Made by a program: the position numbers and the translations under genes. 55,375 nucleotides of DNA from Thermodesulfovibrionia bacterium (lineage in GTDB: Bacteria > Nitrospirota > Thermodesulfovibrionia > JACRGW01). This document shows positions 19,088 through 27,724 of this stretch, piece after piece; the first letter of the stretch is position 1; the number at the start of each line of letters is the position of its first letter. Below the pieces are notes generated by a model. It worked only from the letters and a program-made list of their open reading frames with translations. It did no database searches and was not told the origin of the DNA. The stretch spans positions 1 to 55,375 of the forward strand of contig CAKKSD010000031.1 of NCBI GenBank assembly GCA_919902995.1. Direction: 5' to 3'.

Positions 19088-19852
19088 ATGCATAGGGCAA
19101 TGACAATAGCAGGTTCGGACCCATCCGGTGGTGCTGGTATACAGGCAGACCTGAAAGTATTTGCATCCCTTGAAGTTTATGGAATGGCTGTTATTACAGC
19201 CCTTACAGCCCAGAATACAGAAGGTGTGTATGGAATTCTGGATGTCCCTGCTGAGTTTGTGAATAAACAGCTAACATCTTTATTGTCTGGTATGAAGGTA
19301 GATGCGGTAAAGACCGGAATGCTATACAGTTCTGAGACTGTAGAAGTAATATCCAGAGTTTTAAATGATTATAAGGTAAGAAATCTTGTGGTTGATCCGG
19401 TAATCAAATCCTCTACTGGGACTCCTTTAATAAAAGAAGGGGCTATAGAAGGCATTAAATTAAACCTCTTTCCCTTAGCTACTATAGTAACCCCTAATAT
19501 CGATGAGGCATCGGTTCTTACAGGGATTTCTATTAAGGGTATTGGGGAGATGAGGGATGCGGCAAAGACCCTTAAAGACCTTGGCCCTCAGGCAATTATT
19601 ATCACAGGAGGGCATCTCGAAAAAGAAGCAATAGATATCTTTTATGATGGAAAAGAGTTTATCGAGATGAGAGGGGAGAAAATTAAAGGTGCTTATCATG
19701 GAACAGGTTGTGTTTATTCAGCAGTTATCACAGCCTCTCTTGCATCGGGACACTCCATAAAGGATTCAGTTCGGAGGGCGAAGGATTTTGTGACAGAGGC
19801 TATAAAAATATCGTCTCCTTGCGGTAAGGGGCTAAGGATACTGGGGCTATAG
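19088..19852 (+). CDS. thiD: Hydroxymethylpyrimidine (phosphate) kinase ThiD
   Basis: ThiD phosphorylates HMP and HMP-P in thiamine synthesis. Ribokinase-fold features are AMTIAGSDPSGGAGIQADLK at the N-terminus, ALTAQNT, VVDPVIKSSTGTPL, TPNIDEA and the anion-hole motif HGTGCVYS near the C-terminus. The product is 254 residues, the usual length. ATG 19088 begins the family homology; the 40 upstream codons are not conserved in character. No TPP riboswitch is recognised upstream. Confidence 0.93.
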   Translation: MHRAMTIAGSDPSGGAGIQADLKVFASLEVYGMAVITALTAQNTEGVYGILDVPAEFVNKQLTSLLSGMKVDAVKTGMLYSSETVEVISRVLNDYKVRNLVVDPVIKSSTGTPLIKEGAIEGIKLNLFPLATIVTPNIDEASVLTGISIKGIGEMRDAAKTLKDLGPQAIIITGGHLEKEAIDIFYDGKEFIEMRGEKIKGAYHGTGCVYSAVITASLASGHSIKDSVRRAKDFVTEAIKISSPCGKGLRILGL

Positions 19853-19885
19853 GAATTATTGGCTATTGCATAATAATGTCCTCTT

Positions 19886-20103
19886 TTTCGTCATTCCGTG
19901 CTTGACACGGAATCCAGTTCTTCTTCCTGGATTCATGCTCCCCGATTACTACCTTCGGGGACAGGCTTCGCAGGAATGACAAAATACTAACAGAGTCCAT
20001 TAATTAGCAGAAAGTAATACAAAGGCAAGATGAAGTATCTTTGTGAGAAGCGACAAATAAATCTCATTCTGAGAGATTGCTTCGCTATCGCTCGCAATGA
20101 CAA
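19886..20103. repeat. Two interspersed palindromic repeats downstream of thiD
   Basis: The first (19886-19983) pairs TCGTCATTCCGTGCTTGACA with CAGGAATGACAAAA. The second (about 20042-20103) has TGAGAAGCGA and GATTGCTTCGCTATCGCTC. They fill the convergent gap between thiD and the outer-membrane gene and might help end transcription. Confidence 0.6.
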
Positions 20104-20131
20104 CTTAAAAGGATTTCGTGAGTTCAACTAC

Positions 20132-21154
20132 CTAAAATCTTAACTTTATCCCTGCCCAGAAATAGGTCTGTTCACTCTTGGCACTATAATTAATATTACT
20201 TAATGTTGTGCCTGCTGCTGCTTCTGATGTCGTTGCATACCAGGTTTGGGTCTGTTTACCATCTGTATCCATCTTAAGGTATTCTAATGCCAGTAGAAGG
20301 AATAATCGCTGAGTGAGTGATAGTGTGCCCAGTGCCTTGAGAGAATAAAAGGGCCCATCAGATTCAGCAGTAGATCTTTTGGAGCGTAGGATATGGTCAT
20401 CCTCATCCTCGGCAAAGGCCCAGCCATAGGCGGCAGAAAGATTTATAGAAAATCGGTTTGATGGCCTTAAATCGAGAGCGATTCCTCCATAGGGGATGCT
20501 GTATGTTATCTCATAGGTCATAACCTTCCCGCTAAAATAAACTGGAGAATACCAGCCAATAAGGCTCTTCTGATATCCATTATTGATCTCGAAGGAGAGG
20601 TTCTGATACCTATACCCTCCTATGGCACCTAAAGAGATATGCTCCTTTCTAAGGAAATAGTATCTTCCAGAAAGATCGAGCATAAAGGCATCCATTTCTG
20701 TATCCCATTCACTATAAATGGTTTTTCTCTGGGTAAACTCATCTGTACTCCAGACATATACAGGTTCAAAGTCTGAATCCTCCATCTTGCCTGTATCCCC
20801 TGTGAGATTCTTTGAAAGGGATAGGTCTATTGACCATAATCCTTTTTTACCAAGGGATGCATTCAGAATCCCTATCCATGAATCGAGGGGGAATACTAAC
20901 TCACTCGCACCTTCTCCGTACTGACCATAATAAGTATAGTATCCATAATAAGTCCCATAAAAATCTATAAGATAGGGTGTAGAGAAGGTAATACGGTATT
21001 GGGTATTTCCAGAGAGACGACCAATATTTGCACCGAGGCTGAAGGATACAGGCTCTTCTGTCTGAGCTTCTGGAGTTCGTACCTCAGCAAAAACCGTGCT
21101 TATAAAAAAAGATAATACTGAAGCGATGACTGCTGATACTAAAACCCTTTTCAT
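20132..21154 (-). CDS. Outer-membrane beta-barrel protein, unknown function
   Basis: The 340-residue product begins with a signal peptide (MKRVLVSAVIASVLSFFIST, likely cut after VFA). The rest is rich in tyrosine, serine and glycine, with alternating amphipathic strands, and ends in AGIKLRF, the terminal phenylalanine expected of BAM substrates. No porin family is recognised. Start at ATG 21154, with GGAGATAAAA upstream. It is monocistronic, preceded by a near-perfect sigma-70 promoter, so strong expression is expected. Confidence 0.8.
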   Translation of the reverse strand: MKRVLVSAVIASVLSFFISTVFAEVRTPEAQTEEPVSFSLGANIGRLSGNTQYRITFSTPYLIDFYGTYYGYYTYYGQYGEGASELVFPLDSWIGILNASLGKKGLWSIDLSLSKNLTGDTGKMEDSDFEPVYVWSTDEFTQRKTIYSEWDTEMDAFMLDLSGRYYFLRKEHISLGAIGGYRYQNLSFEINNGYQKSLIGWYSPVYFSGKVMTYEITYSIPYGGIALDLRPSNRFSINLSAAYGWAFAEDEDDHILRSKRSTAESDGPFYSLKALGTLSLTQRLFLLLALEYLKMDTDGKQTQTWYATTSEAAAGTTLSNINYSAKSEQTYFWAGIKLRF

Positions 21155-21202
21155 TTTTATCTCCTTTCCTGGATACAAATAGAGTCTATTCAAAATAGGA
21201 TA

Positions 21203-21230
21203 ATTATATAGTATATAGATACCTTGTCAA
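21203..21230 (-). promoter_or_regulatory. Near-consensus sigma-70 promoter for the beta-barrel gene
   Basis: On the minus strand TTGACA (21230-21225) and TATAAT (21208-21203) are both perfect hexamers separated by 16 bases. The predicted start is near 21196, giving a leader of about 40 bases before ATG 21154. Confidence 0.75.
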
Positions 21231-21304
21231 GGCGTTTATATTTAAAGGTGAAATTCGGAGAAAAGTAGAGGTTATGGTTGGTAATAGGTTTATAAAATGT
21301 GAGA

Positions 21305-21339
21305 CGGGTAGAGGAATAGTTTTATCTATTCCCTACCCG
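21305..21339. terminator. Strong hairpin, probable terminator after the ferredoxin gene
   Basis: CGGGTAG-A-GGAATAG pairs with CTATTCCCTACCCG around a TTTTAT loop, with one bulged A. It lies 70 bases downstream of the minus-strand ferredoxin stop and upstream of the beta-barrel promoter, so it probably isolates the two units. The T-run is weak on the minus strand. Confidence 0.6.
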
Positions 21340-21408
21340 CTTTGGCTGAAGATTTTTTTATTGTAGAACTGGAGAAAGGAGAGAAAACCTTTTCTCTGAG
21401 TGCAGACT

Positions 21409-21594
21409 TTACTGCATAGTTATTGCCTGTTCAGGGCAGCTATCAATCGCATCCTGACAGTTACATCCGTCACAACCATCTTCATTAATTACATATGCCT
21501 TTCCGTCATCCTTCATCTGAAAGACATCAGGGCATAATGCCTCACAGGTTCCACAACCGGTACATAATGCATAATCAATATAAGGCTTTGCCAT
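21409..21594 (-). CDS. Ferredoxin, [4Fe-4S], 61 residues
   Basis: A soluble electron carrier. The motif CTGCGTCEALCP gives three ligands and a distant CPEQAI supplies the fourth, as in single-cluster ferredoxins of anaerobes; extra cysteines in GCDGCNC may form a disulfide or bind metal. AAAGGAGGAAACA precedes the ATG. A related ferredoxin occurs at 51344. Redox partners are unknown. Confidence 0.9.
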   Translation of the reverse strand: MAKPYIDYALCTGCGTCEALCPDVFQMKDDGKAYVINEDGCDGCNCQDAIDSCPEQAITMQ

Positions 21595-21693
21595 TGTTTC
21601 CTCCTTTAGACTTTAGATTGGGTTTTAAATGGTGGATTCTATATTAAAAATCAGAAAAGGTCAAATAAAATTTTAGAGAGCTTCCTCTGTCCG

Positions 21694-21912
21694 TTATTTT
21701 CTCTCTATGAGTCGAGTCTGCGACAATTCATTTATTTCCTTAACTATCACTTCAGGATCGATGTTATGCATCATGGCACCAAAGGACAGGGATTCCATCT
21801 TGATTCCAGGGCATGTGAAGCACCCCTGACCGAAGTATTTCTCAATTACCTTCATTGCCTCAGGATTATCCTTTATCACATCACCGATGTTAGAATCTTT
21901 TGTTATAGCCAT
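21694..21912 (-). CDS. DUF1858 domain protein (redox-disulfide type)
   Basis: The 72-residue product matches the DUF1858/hybrid-cluster-associated disulfide family: ITKDSNIGDVIKDNPEAM, then GCFTCPGIKMESL, with the CFTC redox pair. Such proteins occur in anaerobes and may act as thiol relays or sulfur carriers; this is family inference. GGAGGTTATAAA upstream of ATG 21912 fixes the start. It neighbours the ferredoxin and the Crp/Fnr regulator. Confidence 0.85.
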   Translation of the reverse strand: MAITKDSNIGDVIKDNPEAMKVIEKYFGQGCFTCPGIKMESLSFGAMMHNIDPEVIVKEINELSQTRLIERK

Positions 21913-22005
21913 TTTATAACCTCCATACAATAATCAGTTTTACTTATCTTAAGTTATAGGGAGTTTAACGCTTATAAGGAATACCTCAATGATATATATC
22001 ATACT

Positions 22006-22107
22006 CATTTTAAAGTTATCGTTTAGCATTGATAATTTTAAACCTGTCCTGACAACAGGTCAGGATTTAAAATGCTAATTGTTAATTTTGCATTGAGTCA
22101 ATCGTCA
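22006..22107. repeat. 102-bp repeat, copy A
   Basis: It aligns without gaps to 23190-23291, with about five mismatches. The core is a hairpin (CCTGAC with GTCAGG) inside TTAGCAT/ATGCTAA arms. Copy A lies just downstream of the Crp/Fnr stop; copy B lies at the other side of the two-gene regulator block. Confidence 0.8.
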
Positions 22108-22129
22108 AGACTTACGTTCTAAAAGTAGA

Positions 22130-22825
22130 TCATTCACTTTCAAGCAATGACTCCAGCCCTTCTTTATTTGTGATCACTATCTTTTTGGTTTGTGAATCTA
22201 CCAAACCATCCTTACTGAATTTAGACATAACCCTTATGGCAGTCTCTACAGTTGTTCCAGCCATCTCTGCCAGATCAAGCCTCGTCAGGTTTATATCGAG
22301 CCTTATTCCCCCTTTCTCTTCAATCCCTATCTTCTCTGAAAGCCTGAGGAGTATGGTAGCTATCCTCTTTTCGACCCTTTCAGCTGCAAGACTCCTCATC
22401 ATCTCATGGGCATCTCTTAGCCTCTTACCCATATATGTAACAGTATCAAGTGCCACTGTAGGGTAGCGGTCAAGGATCTTTAAGATATTTGCCCTTGATA
22501 GTTTCAGTATCTTTGAGTTTTCCATTGCCTGGGCTGATGCAGGGTAGGGTCTTTTATCCAGCACAGCCACACCACCAAAGAGATCTCCTGAAGATATTAT
22601 CTCTAAGATTATATCCTTACCACTCGCTGACTGTTTGAGTACCCTGACCTTTCCTTCTGCCACAACATAGAGCCAGTTCGATGGGTCACCTTCCCAGAAG
22701 ACGTACTCATCTTTTTTAATACCTTCTTCAATGAAGAGTGGCTCAATCTCCATTAACTCTTTTTCGGTAAGGGAAGAAAATATCGGGATCCCTTTTATTA
22801 TCTGGTATCTTTTGGTTTCAGACAT
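22130..22825 (-). CDS. Crp/Fnr family transcriptional regulator
   Basis: A 231-residue regulator with an N-terminal cyclic-nucleotide-binding-type barrel (about 15-125; the SSGDLFGGVAVLD segment) and a C-terminal winged helix (TRLDLAEMAGTTVETAIRVMSKF). No FNR-type N-terminal cysteine cluster is present, so it is more likely Crp-like or a non-cluster sensor. Its start overlaps the receiver gene by 28 bases, so the two are made together and may respond to the kinase upstream. Confidence 0.88.
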   Translation of the reverse strand: MSETKRYQIIKGIPIFSSLTEKELMEIEPLFIEEGIKKDEYVFWEGDPSNWLYVVAEGKVRVLKQSASGKDIILEIISSGDLFGGVAVLDKRPYPASAQAMENSKILKLSRANILKILDRYPTVALDTVTYMGKRLRDAHEMMRSLAAERVEKRIATILLRLSEKIGIEEKGGIRLDINLTRLDLAEMAGTTVETAIRVMSKFSKDGLVDSQTKKIVITNKEGLESLLESE

Positions 22826-23157
22826 TTTCTTATGATCTCCTTTAGCTCATCAAGGTTAGAGGATTTTACAACATAGGCATCGGATGCCCACACATTAAAG
22901 TCATCCCTGTGGTCGTAGGCAGTACACATAATAACAGGTAGCCGACTATCAAACTCCTTCATTTTTCTTAGAACTTCTATCCCATCTTCTCCTGGCATCC
23001 TTATATCGAGGGTAACTATATCAGGCTTGACCTCACTGAAAATCCTTAAGGCTTCTTCGCTGCTTTCGGCAAGGAATACCTCATAGCCTTCCTCTTCAAG
23101 TTCCTCTTTATAAAGCCTGCGGATTGCGGCATCATCGTCAACAACTAAGACCTTCAT
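22798..23157 (-). CDS. Single-domain response regulator
   Basis: A stand-alone receiver domain of 119 residues. The acidic pocket is VVDDDAA, the phosphorylated aspartate is in VTLDIRMPG (about residue 51), followed by the T in MCTAYD and the lysine in YVVKSS. It has no output domain. Its overlap with the Crp/Fnr gene suggests that the phosphorelay acts through that regulator or by protein contact. The cognate kinase is probably the gene directly upstream. Confidence 0.9.
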   Translation of the reverse strand: MKVLVVDDDAAIRRLYKEELEEEGYEVFLAESSEEALRIFSEVKPDIVTLDIRMPGEDGIEVLRKMKEFDSRLPVIMCTAYDHRDDFNVWASDAYVVKSSNLDELKEIIRKCLKPKDTR

Positions 23158-23189
23158 GAGTCTCTCCTTTCCTTCTTAAACCATAAAGT

Positions 23190-23291
23190 CATTCTAAATT
23201 TATCATTTAGCATTGATAATTTTAAACCTGTCCTGACGACAGGTCAGGATTTTAAATGCTAATTGTTAATTTTGCATTGAGTCAATCGTCA
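23190..23291. repeat. 102-bp repeat, copy B
   Basis: The partner of 22006-22107. Its last three bases supply the stop codon of the sensor kinase gene on the minus strand, and the whole element separates the kinase from the receiver gene. The hairpin core could attenuate transcription. Confidence 0.8.
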
Positions 23292-26162
23292 TCCTTTCAG
23301 CACTTCAACACTTTTCAATGGCAGTTTAATAATAAATGTTGTTCCAATACCTTCCTGACTTTTAACCTCAATCTCACCACCGTGCATCTTTACTACACGG
23401 TGTGTGATAGCCAGCCCTAACCCTGTTCCTGATGATTTTGTGGTGAAGAAAGGGTTGAATATATTATTGAGTATATCATAAGGTATGCCACCTCCTGTAT
23501 CACTTATCTCGATAGTAACCTGGTCTCCGAGAAGGGAAGTCTTAATATGAATCTCACCATTAGTTCCTATAGCCTGCTGGGCATTATTTATTATATTTAT
23601 GATTGCCTGTTTTAATTGTTCTGAGTCGCCAGGAATTTCTAACTCTTCCGGGGATAGTTCTTTCACTATTCTTATCCTTTTATCCTTAAGATCGGAGTGA
23701 AAAAGAGAAAGGACATTCTCTATAAGTCTATTTATCCCTGTACTCTGGATATGCAATGGTCTTTCTTTGACAAAGCCCATGAGTTCCTGAAGTATACCTT
23801 CGAGGCGACTGACCTCGTTCACAATAATATTTGTGTAATCTGCCTCTTTAATTCCTGTTTTTCTTAATTTAGTCTCGAGACGTCTTGCAAAACCACCTAT
23901 TGAGACGAGGGGATTTCTGATTTCGTGGGCGATCTTTGCTGCCATCTCTCCAAGAACTGCCATCTTCTCTGAATAGAGTAGGCGTTCCCTCATCCTTTTC
24001 TGCTCGGTTACATCCCTTAGTATATGGATTGTCCCAACAACATTACCTGATTGATTCAAAAATGGTGAAGTGGATACAAGAAAAGTTCCTTTTATACCAT
24101 AATCATCGACTTCTTTGATGGCAGGTTTTTTACTTCGGAGGGTTTCAAGATGGGGACATTCAGAGTTAGGTCCTCCACATTCAAAGACCTGATAGCATTT
24201 CTTCCATACAAGGTCATCGGCCTTTGCATTTAGTTTTTCTAAAATGGTTTTATTGACCTTTATTATATTGAAGTCTGTATCTATGAAAAAGACCATGTCT
24301 GTGATAGAGTCGAAGATATTCCTGAGTTCGGACTCTGCCCCAGAGACCTTCTCAAATAACCGGGCATTCTCTATTGCTGATGCTGCCTGATTTGCAAAGG
24401 CAGTGAGGAATCGCATGTCATCGTCGGCTATAGGCCTCTTTGTAAAGAGGTTATCCACAAGGATAAGACCGATAACCTTATCTTTGACTATAAGGGGGAC
24501 AGTTGCAAAAGCCTCTGTACCAAACTGCTGGATAAGAAAAGGGTCTACAGTGGGATCTGCCCTTGCAAGAGATATATTATAACCCTTCCCATTTGTTATT
24601 GTGAGTGATAAGACACCTTCTCCATTAAGAGGGATTTCCACATTTTTTGCGAGACGATCTACGAATGAGCCTTCATCCCATGGCATTTCTCCTGCTACAA
24701 GGTCTTTGAGGCTTTTCCCCTCAGAGGCGATCCTGTTCCAGATCTGCCATGCCTCCTCATGGCTTCCAGGACCAACACCTATCATCCCTTTAATGATATT
24801 TTCCCCTTCATCTACCAGGAAGAGGATAGCCCTATTAAAACCGAGTCCATCTCCCATTGTAACACTCGTAAGTATTATCCTGAGGAGTTTGTTGAGATTC
24901 AGTGTTCTCCTCATCGCATCGCTTATAAAGTAGAGTGTCGAGAGCTCATGGGTCTTTCTCAGAAGTTCCTCCCCGAGTCTTTTCTTCTCTGATAGATCCC
25001 TCGAGATTCCTGAAACTCCTATAACATTACCCGAAGGTCCAATTATAGGTGATAAGGTAAGACTCACCTCGAATATCGTTCCGTCCTTCTTCTGCCTGAA
25101 GGTCTCTGTATTCTTTATGGTCTCTCCTGCCTTTATCTTTTCAATATATCCTCTCTCTTCAACCATCAAAAACTCTGGTATCATCGGCAGGACCTTGCCT
25201 ATTACCTCTTCTTCCTTGAATCCATAGATCTTCTCTGCCGCTTTATTCCAGGAGGTTATTCTTCCATCAAAGTCGGAGGTTATGATGGCGTCAGCAGAAT
25301 TCTCTACAATCCCTTCAAGGTAATCCTTTGTTTCCTGCAACCCCTTCTTTGCCTCGGCAAGGGCTGATTCCCGCTCTTCGAGTTCAGAAACCTTTTCTTT
25401 CAAATTCGAGATCGTTTTCTCAAGTCTTGATGCCATTAAGTTGAATTTCTCTGCAAGGCTCTCGACCTCATCTCCTGTCTTGACTTCAATAGGTATATAT
25501 AATTCACCTTTCCCCAGGAGTTCTGCCTCACTACTCAATCTTTCTAATGGCTTCGAGATAGCCCTCGAGATGATAATTCCGAGAATAACGGCAAGGGAAA
25601 CCCCTGCTGAGGTCTGAACAAGAAGAAGGGTATATGTCCAGTTTCTGGTCTTATTTGAAGAGGCTATCTGGCTATTCATCTCTTCTGCAAAGATTCCCTG
25701 TAATCTGTCACCGAACTCAAGGAGATTAGTTGTTTTTTCTTTTATCGAGTTCATCACAGGCATGGCTTTTTTATTGTTCTCGATTGTAAATAGGTAATGA
25801 GCCTCTCTATAAAGATTATCATATCCTTCCTTTAACAGTATGTAAGCTCTCCTTTCCTTATCGTTTGAGATGGACTCCTCAAGTTCTTTAAGGGTGAGAG
25901 AAATCCTTTTTGAATTCTTCAGAAAATTCTTCCTCTCCTCAGGGTTCCTGGTATTAAACCAGTTTGTGATTGCCCTGTAGGAATTATGAAAAAGGAGATG
26001 GATATTGTTATTTATCTGTTGTTTTTTATTTATAGCATAAAGGTCTGCTAAGCTGAGCGATATCTTATTCAGGGCTATGTATGAGACAAGGCTATTTAAT
26101 ACCAGGATTGCAACTACAATAAAGAAGGCGCCCATAAATTTTGTCCTTATCCTGAGTTTCAT
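23289..26162 (-). CDS. Membrane sensor histidine kinase (HAMP-PAS-GAF-PAS)
   Basis: A 957-residue inner-membrane kinase. In order: a transmembrane helix (about 10-32), a periplasmic four-helix sensor region, a second helix (about 180-205), HAMP, a PAS domain (SWNKAAEKIYGF), a GAF domain (FATVPLIVKDKVIGLI), a second PAS with CGGPNSECPH, HisKA (KIAHEIRNPLVSIGG) and HATPase (NIINNAQQA, DTGGGI, GTGLGL). The cysteines in the second PAS could bind a cofactor or sense redox state. ATG 26162 is chosen because the upstream codons (MSFPRKRES) translate a dispersed repeat. Confidence 0.9.
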   Translation of the reverse strand: MKLRIRTKFMGAFFIVVAILVLNSLVSYIALNKISLSLADLYAINKKQQINNNIHLLFHNSYRAITNWFNTRNPEERKNFLKNSKRISLTLKELEESISNDKERRAYILLKEGYDNLYREAHYLFTIENNKKAMPVMNSIKEKTTNLLEFGDRLQGIFAEEMNSQIASSNKTRNWTYTLLLVQTSAGVSLAVILGIIISRAISKPLERLSSEAELLGKGELYIPIEVKTGDEVESLAEKFNLMASRLEKTISNLKEKVSELEERESALAEAKKGLQETKDYLEGIVENSADAIITSDFDGRITSWNKAAEKIYGFKEEEVIGKVLPMIPEFLMVEERGYIEKIKAGETIKNTETFRQKKDGTIFEVSLTLSPIIGPSGNVIGVSGISRDLSEKKRLGEELLRKTHELSTLYFISDAMRRTLNLNKLLRIILTSVTMGDGLGFNRAILFLVDEGENIIKGMIGVGPGSHEEAWQIWNRIASEGKSLKDLVAGEMPWDEGSFVDRLAKNVEIPLNGEGVLSLTITNGKGYNISLARADPTVDPFLIQQFGTEAFATVPLIVKDKVIGLILVDNLFTKRPIADDDMRFLTAFANQAASAIENARLFEKVSGAESELRNIFDSITDMVFFIDTDFNIIKVNKTILEKLNAKADDLVWKKCYQVFECGGPNSECPHLETLRSKKPAIKEVDDYGIKGTFLVSTSPFLNQSGNVVGTIHILRDVTEQKRMRERLLYSEKMAVLGEMAAKIAHEIRNPLVSIGGFARRLETKLRKTGIKEADYTNIIVNEVSRLEGILQELMGFVKERPLHIQSTGINRLIENVLSLFHSDLKDKRIRIVKELSPEELEIPGDSEQLKQAIINIINNAQQAIGTNGEIHIKTSLLGDQVTIEISDTGGGIPYDILNNIFNPFFTTKSSGTGLGLAITHRVVKMHGGEIEVKSQEGIGTTFIIKLPLKSVEVLKG

Positions 26163-26177
26163 TTTTACCTTTATCTT

Positions 26178-26214
26178 GTCATTTCTGGATTCCCGCTTTC
26201 GCGGGAATGACACA
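26178..26214. repeat. Short interspersed palindromic repeat upstream of the kinase
   Basis: TGTCATTTCTGGATTCCCGC pairs with GCGGGAATGACA. It lies between glgA and the kinase start and would be mis-translated as an N-terminal extension if the first ATG were used. Confidence 0.7.
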
Positions 26215-26224
26215 TATTCTGTTT

Positions 26225-27715
26225 CTAAATTCGTTTACCTACCATTTTGATCGCCTTTCTGTATAAACTCAGATATTTCTTTGCTGAAGCACCCCAGGAG
26301 AAATCAGATGATATGGCATTATGAAGCAGAGATTTCCACATATTCTTATTCTGATAGAGACTGACTGCCTTTTTAACTGACTTAAGAAGTGCTTTGGCTG
26401 AATATTCTTCGAAGAGGAATCCGTTACCACTAATGCCCCTTTGCCCCCCTTTAGTAAAGAGGGGGTGGGGGGATTTAGGGTTAAATTCCTTTACGGTATC
26501 CGCTAAACCTCCAGTTTTTCTTACAATAGGGATTGTGCCGTATCTCAGACTTATCAACTGTCCAAGTCCGCAGGGTTCATACCTGGATGGCATGAGGAAG
26601 AAGTCCGATCCTGCGTAGATCTTATTTGCGAGAATAGGATCAAAGCCGATCTTTAATCCTATTTTATCGGGGTACCTCTCGGATATATCGCTTATTGTTC
26701 TATGGTATCTCTCCTCTCCTTCCCCAAGGATCAGAAGTTGAAGGTCGAGCTGCATAAGATCTTCTATTGATTCTGAAAGAATGTCTAACCCCTTCTGGCT
26801 TGTGAGCCTCGTAATCATGCCGATTAGAGGAGAACCCCTCTCTTTTAGTCCCATTTCTCTCTGGAGGGTCTTTTTACACAGGGCTTTACCATTTATATTA
26901 TCCAGGCTGTATCTTGCAGGGATAGATTTATCTGTCTCCGGATTCCATTCGTCATAATCTATTCCGTTAATTATCCCGTAAAGATCAGCCTTCCTTTTCC
27001 TCAGGACACCATCAAGGCCGAAACCATATTTCTCAGTCTGGATTTCCTTGCTGTATGTCCTGCTGACAGTATTTATTATGTCCGAAAAGATCATCCCTCC
27101 TTTCAGAAGGTTTATCTTTCCATAAAACTCTATACCTTCAATGGTAAAATATTCCCACCCCAGACCTGTGAGGTGCATATCGAAATGCCAGAAGATCCCC
27201 TGGTAGCCGAGATTATGAATGGTGAGGAGGCTTGAAGTTTTCTTAAAATAAGGGTCAACCCTATAGAGTGTCTTAAGATAAATAGGCACCATGGCTGTCT
27301 GCCAGTCATTACAGTGGATCAAATCAGGCTTGAGATTTATGGCCTTAAGTGCTTCGAGTATTGCCCTCGAGAAGAAGATGAACCGTTCTGCATTATCGGG
27401 GTAATCCCCTCCTGCTGTTTGGTAAAGTTCAGGCCTGTCGTAGTATTTATCCTTTTCTATAAAATAAACAGGTATATTATTCCCTGTTTTGCCTTTCCAG
27501 ATTGATGCCTCTTCAGTCCTGTCAGAGATGGGAACCGTAAAACTCAGATCCATCTTTTTAAGTCCTTCCCTTTTTATAATTCTGTATAAAGGAAGGATCA
27601 GGCTTACATTTACCTTTAACTTTTCTAATTCTTTCGGCAAGGCACCTACTACATCAGCCAAGCCTCCGGTCTTACAAAAAGGTACCGCCTCAGAAGAGGC
27701 GATCAGCACATTCAT
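26225..27715 (-). CDS. glgA: Glycogen/starch synthase GlgA
   Basis: A GT5 glycosyltransferase that extends alpha-1,4-glucan from ADP- or UDP-glucose. Hallmarks are the N-terminal KTGGLADVVGALP, HNLGYQG, MITRLTSQKG and the C-terminal PSRYEPCGLGQL with KTGGLADTV. The 496-residue length is slightly long because residues about 411-428 (NPKSPHPLFTKGGQRG) are the in-frame translation of the C-rich palindromic repeat. It follows galT by nine bases, so the two form an operon for sugar-nucleotide or glycogen metabolism. Confidence 0.93.
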   Translation of the reverse strand: MNVLIASSEAVPFCKTGGLADVVGALPKELEKLKVNVSLILPLYRIIKREGLKKMDLSFTVPISDRTEEASIWKGKTGNNIPVYFIEKDKYYDRPELYQTAGGDYPDNAERFIFFSRAILEALKAINLKPDLIHCNDWQTAMVPIYLKTLYRVDPYFKKTSSLLTIHNLGYQGIFWHFDMHLTGLGWEYFTIEGIEFYGKINLLKGGMIFSDIINTVSRTYSKEIQTEKYGFGLDGVLRKRKADLYGIINGIDYDEWNPETDKSIPARYSLDNINGKALCKKTLQREMGLKERGSPLIGMITRLTSQKGLDILSESIEDLMQLDLQLLILGEGEERYHRTISDISERYPDKIGLKIGFDPILANKIYAGSDFFLMPSRYEPCGLGQLISLRYGTIPIVRKTGGLADTVKEFNPKSPHPLFTKGGQRGISGNGFLFEEYSAKALLKSVKKAVSLYQNKNMWKSLLHNAISSDFSWGASAKKYLSLYRKAIKMVGKRI

Positions 27716-27724
27716 TTACACTCC

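Noticed and set aside
26163-26213. Upstream start for the sensor kinase (MSFPRKRES...)
   Set aside because: These codons translate the dispersed palindromic repeat; the membrane helix and family-like sequence begin at ATG 26162.
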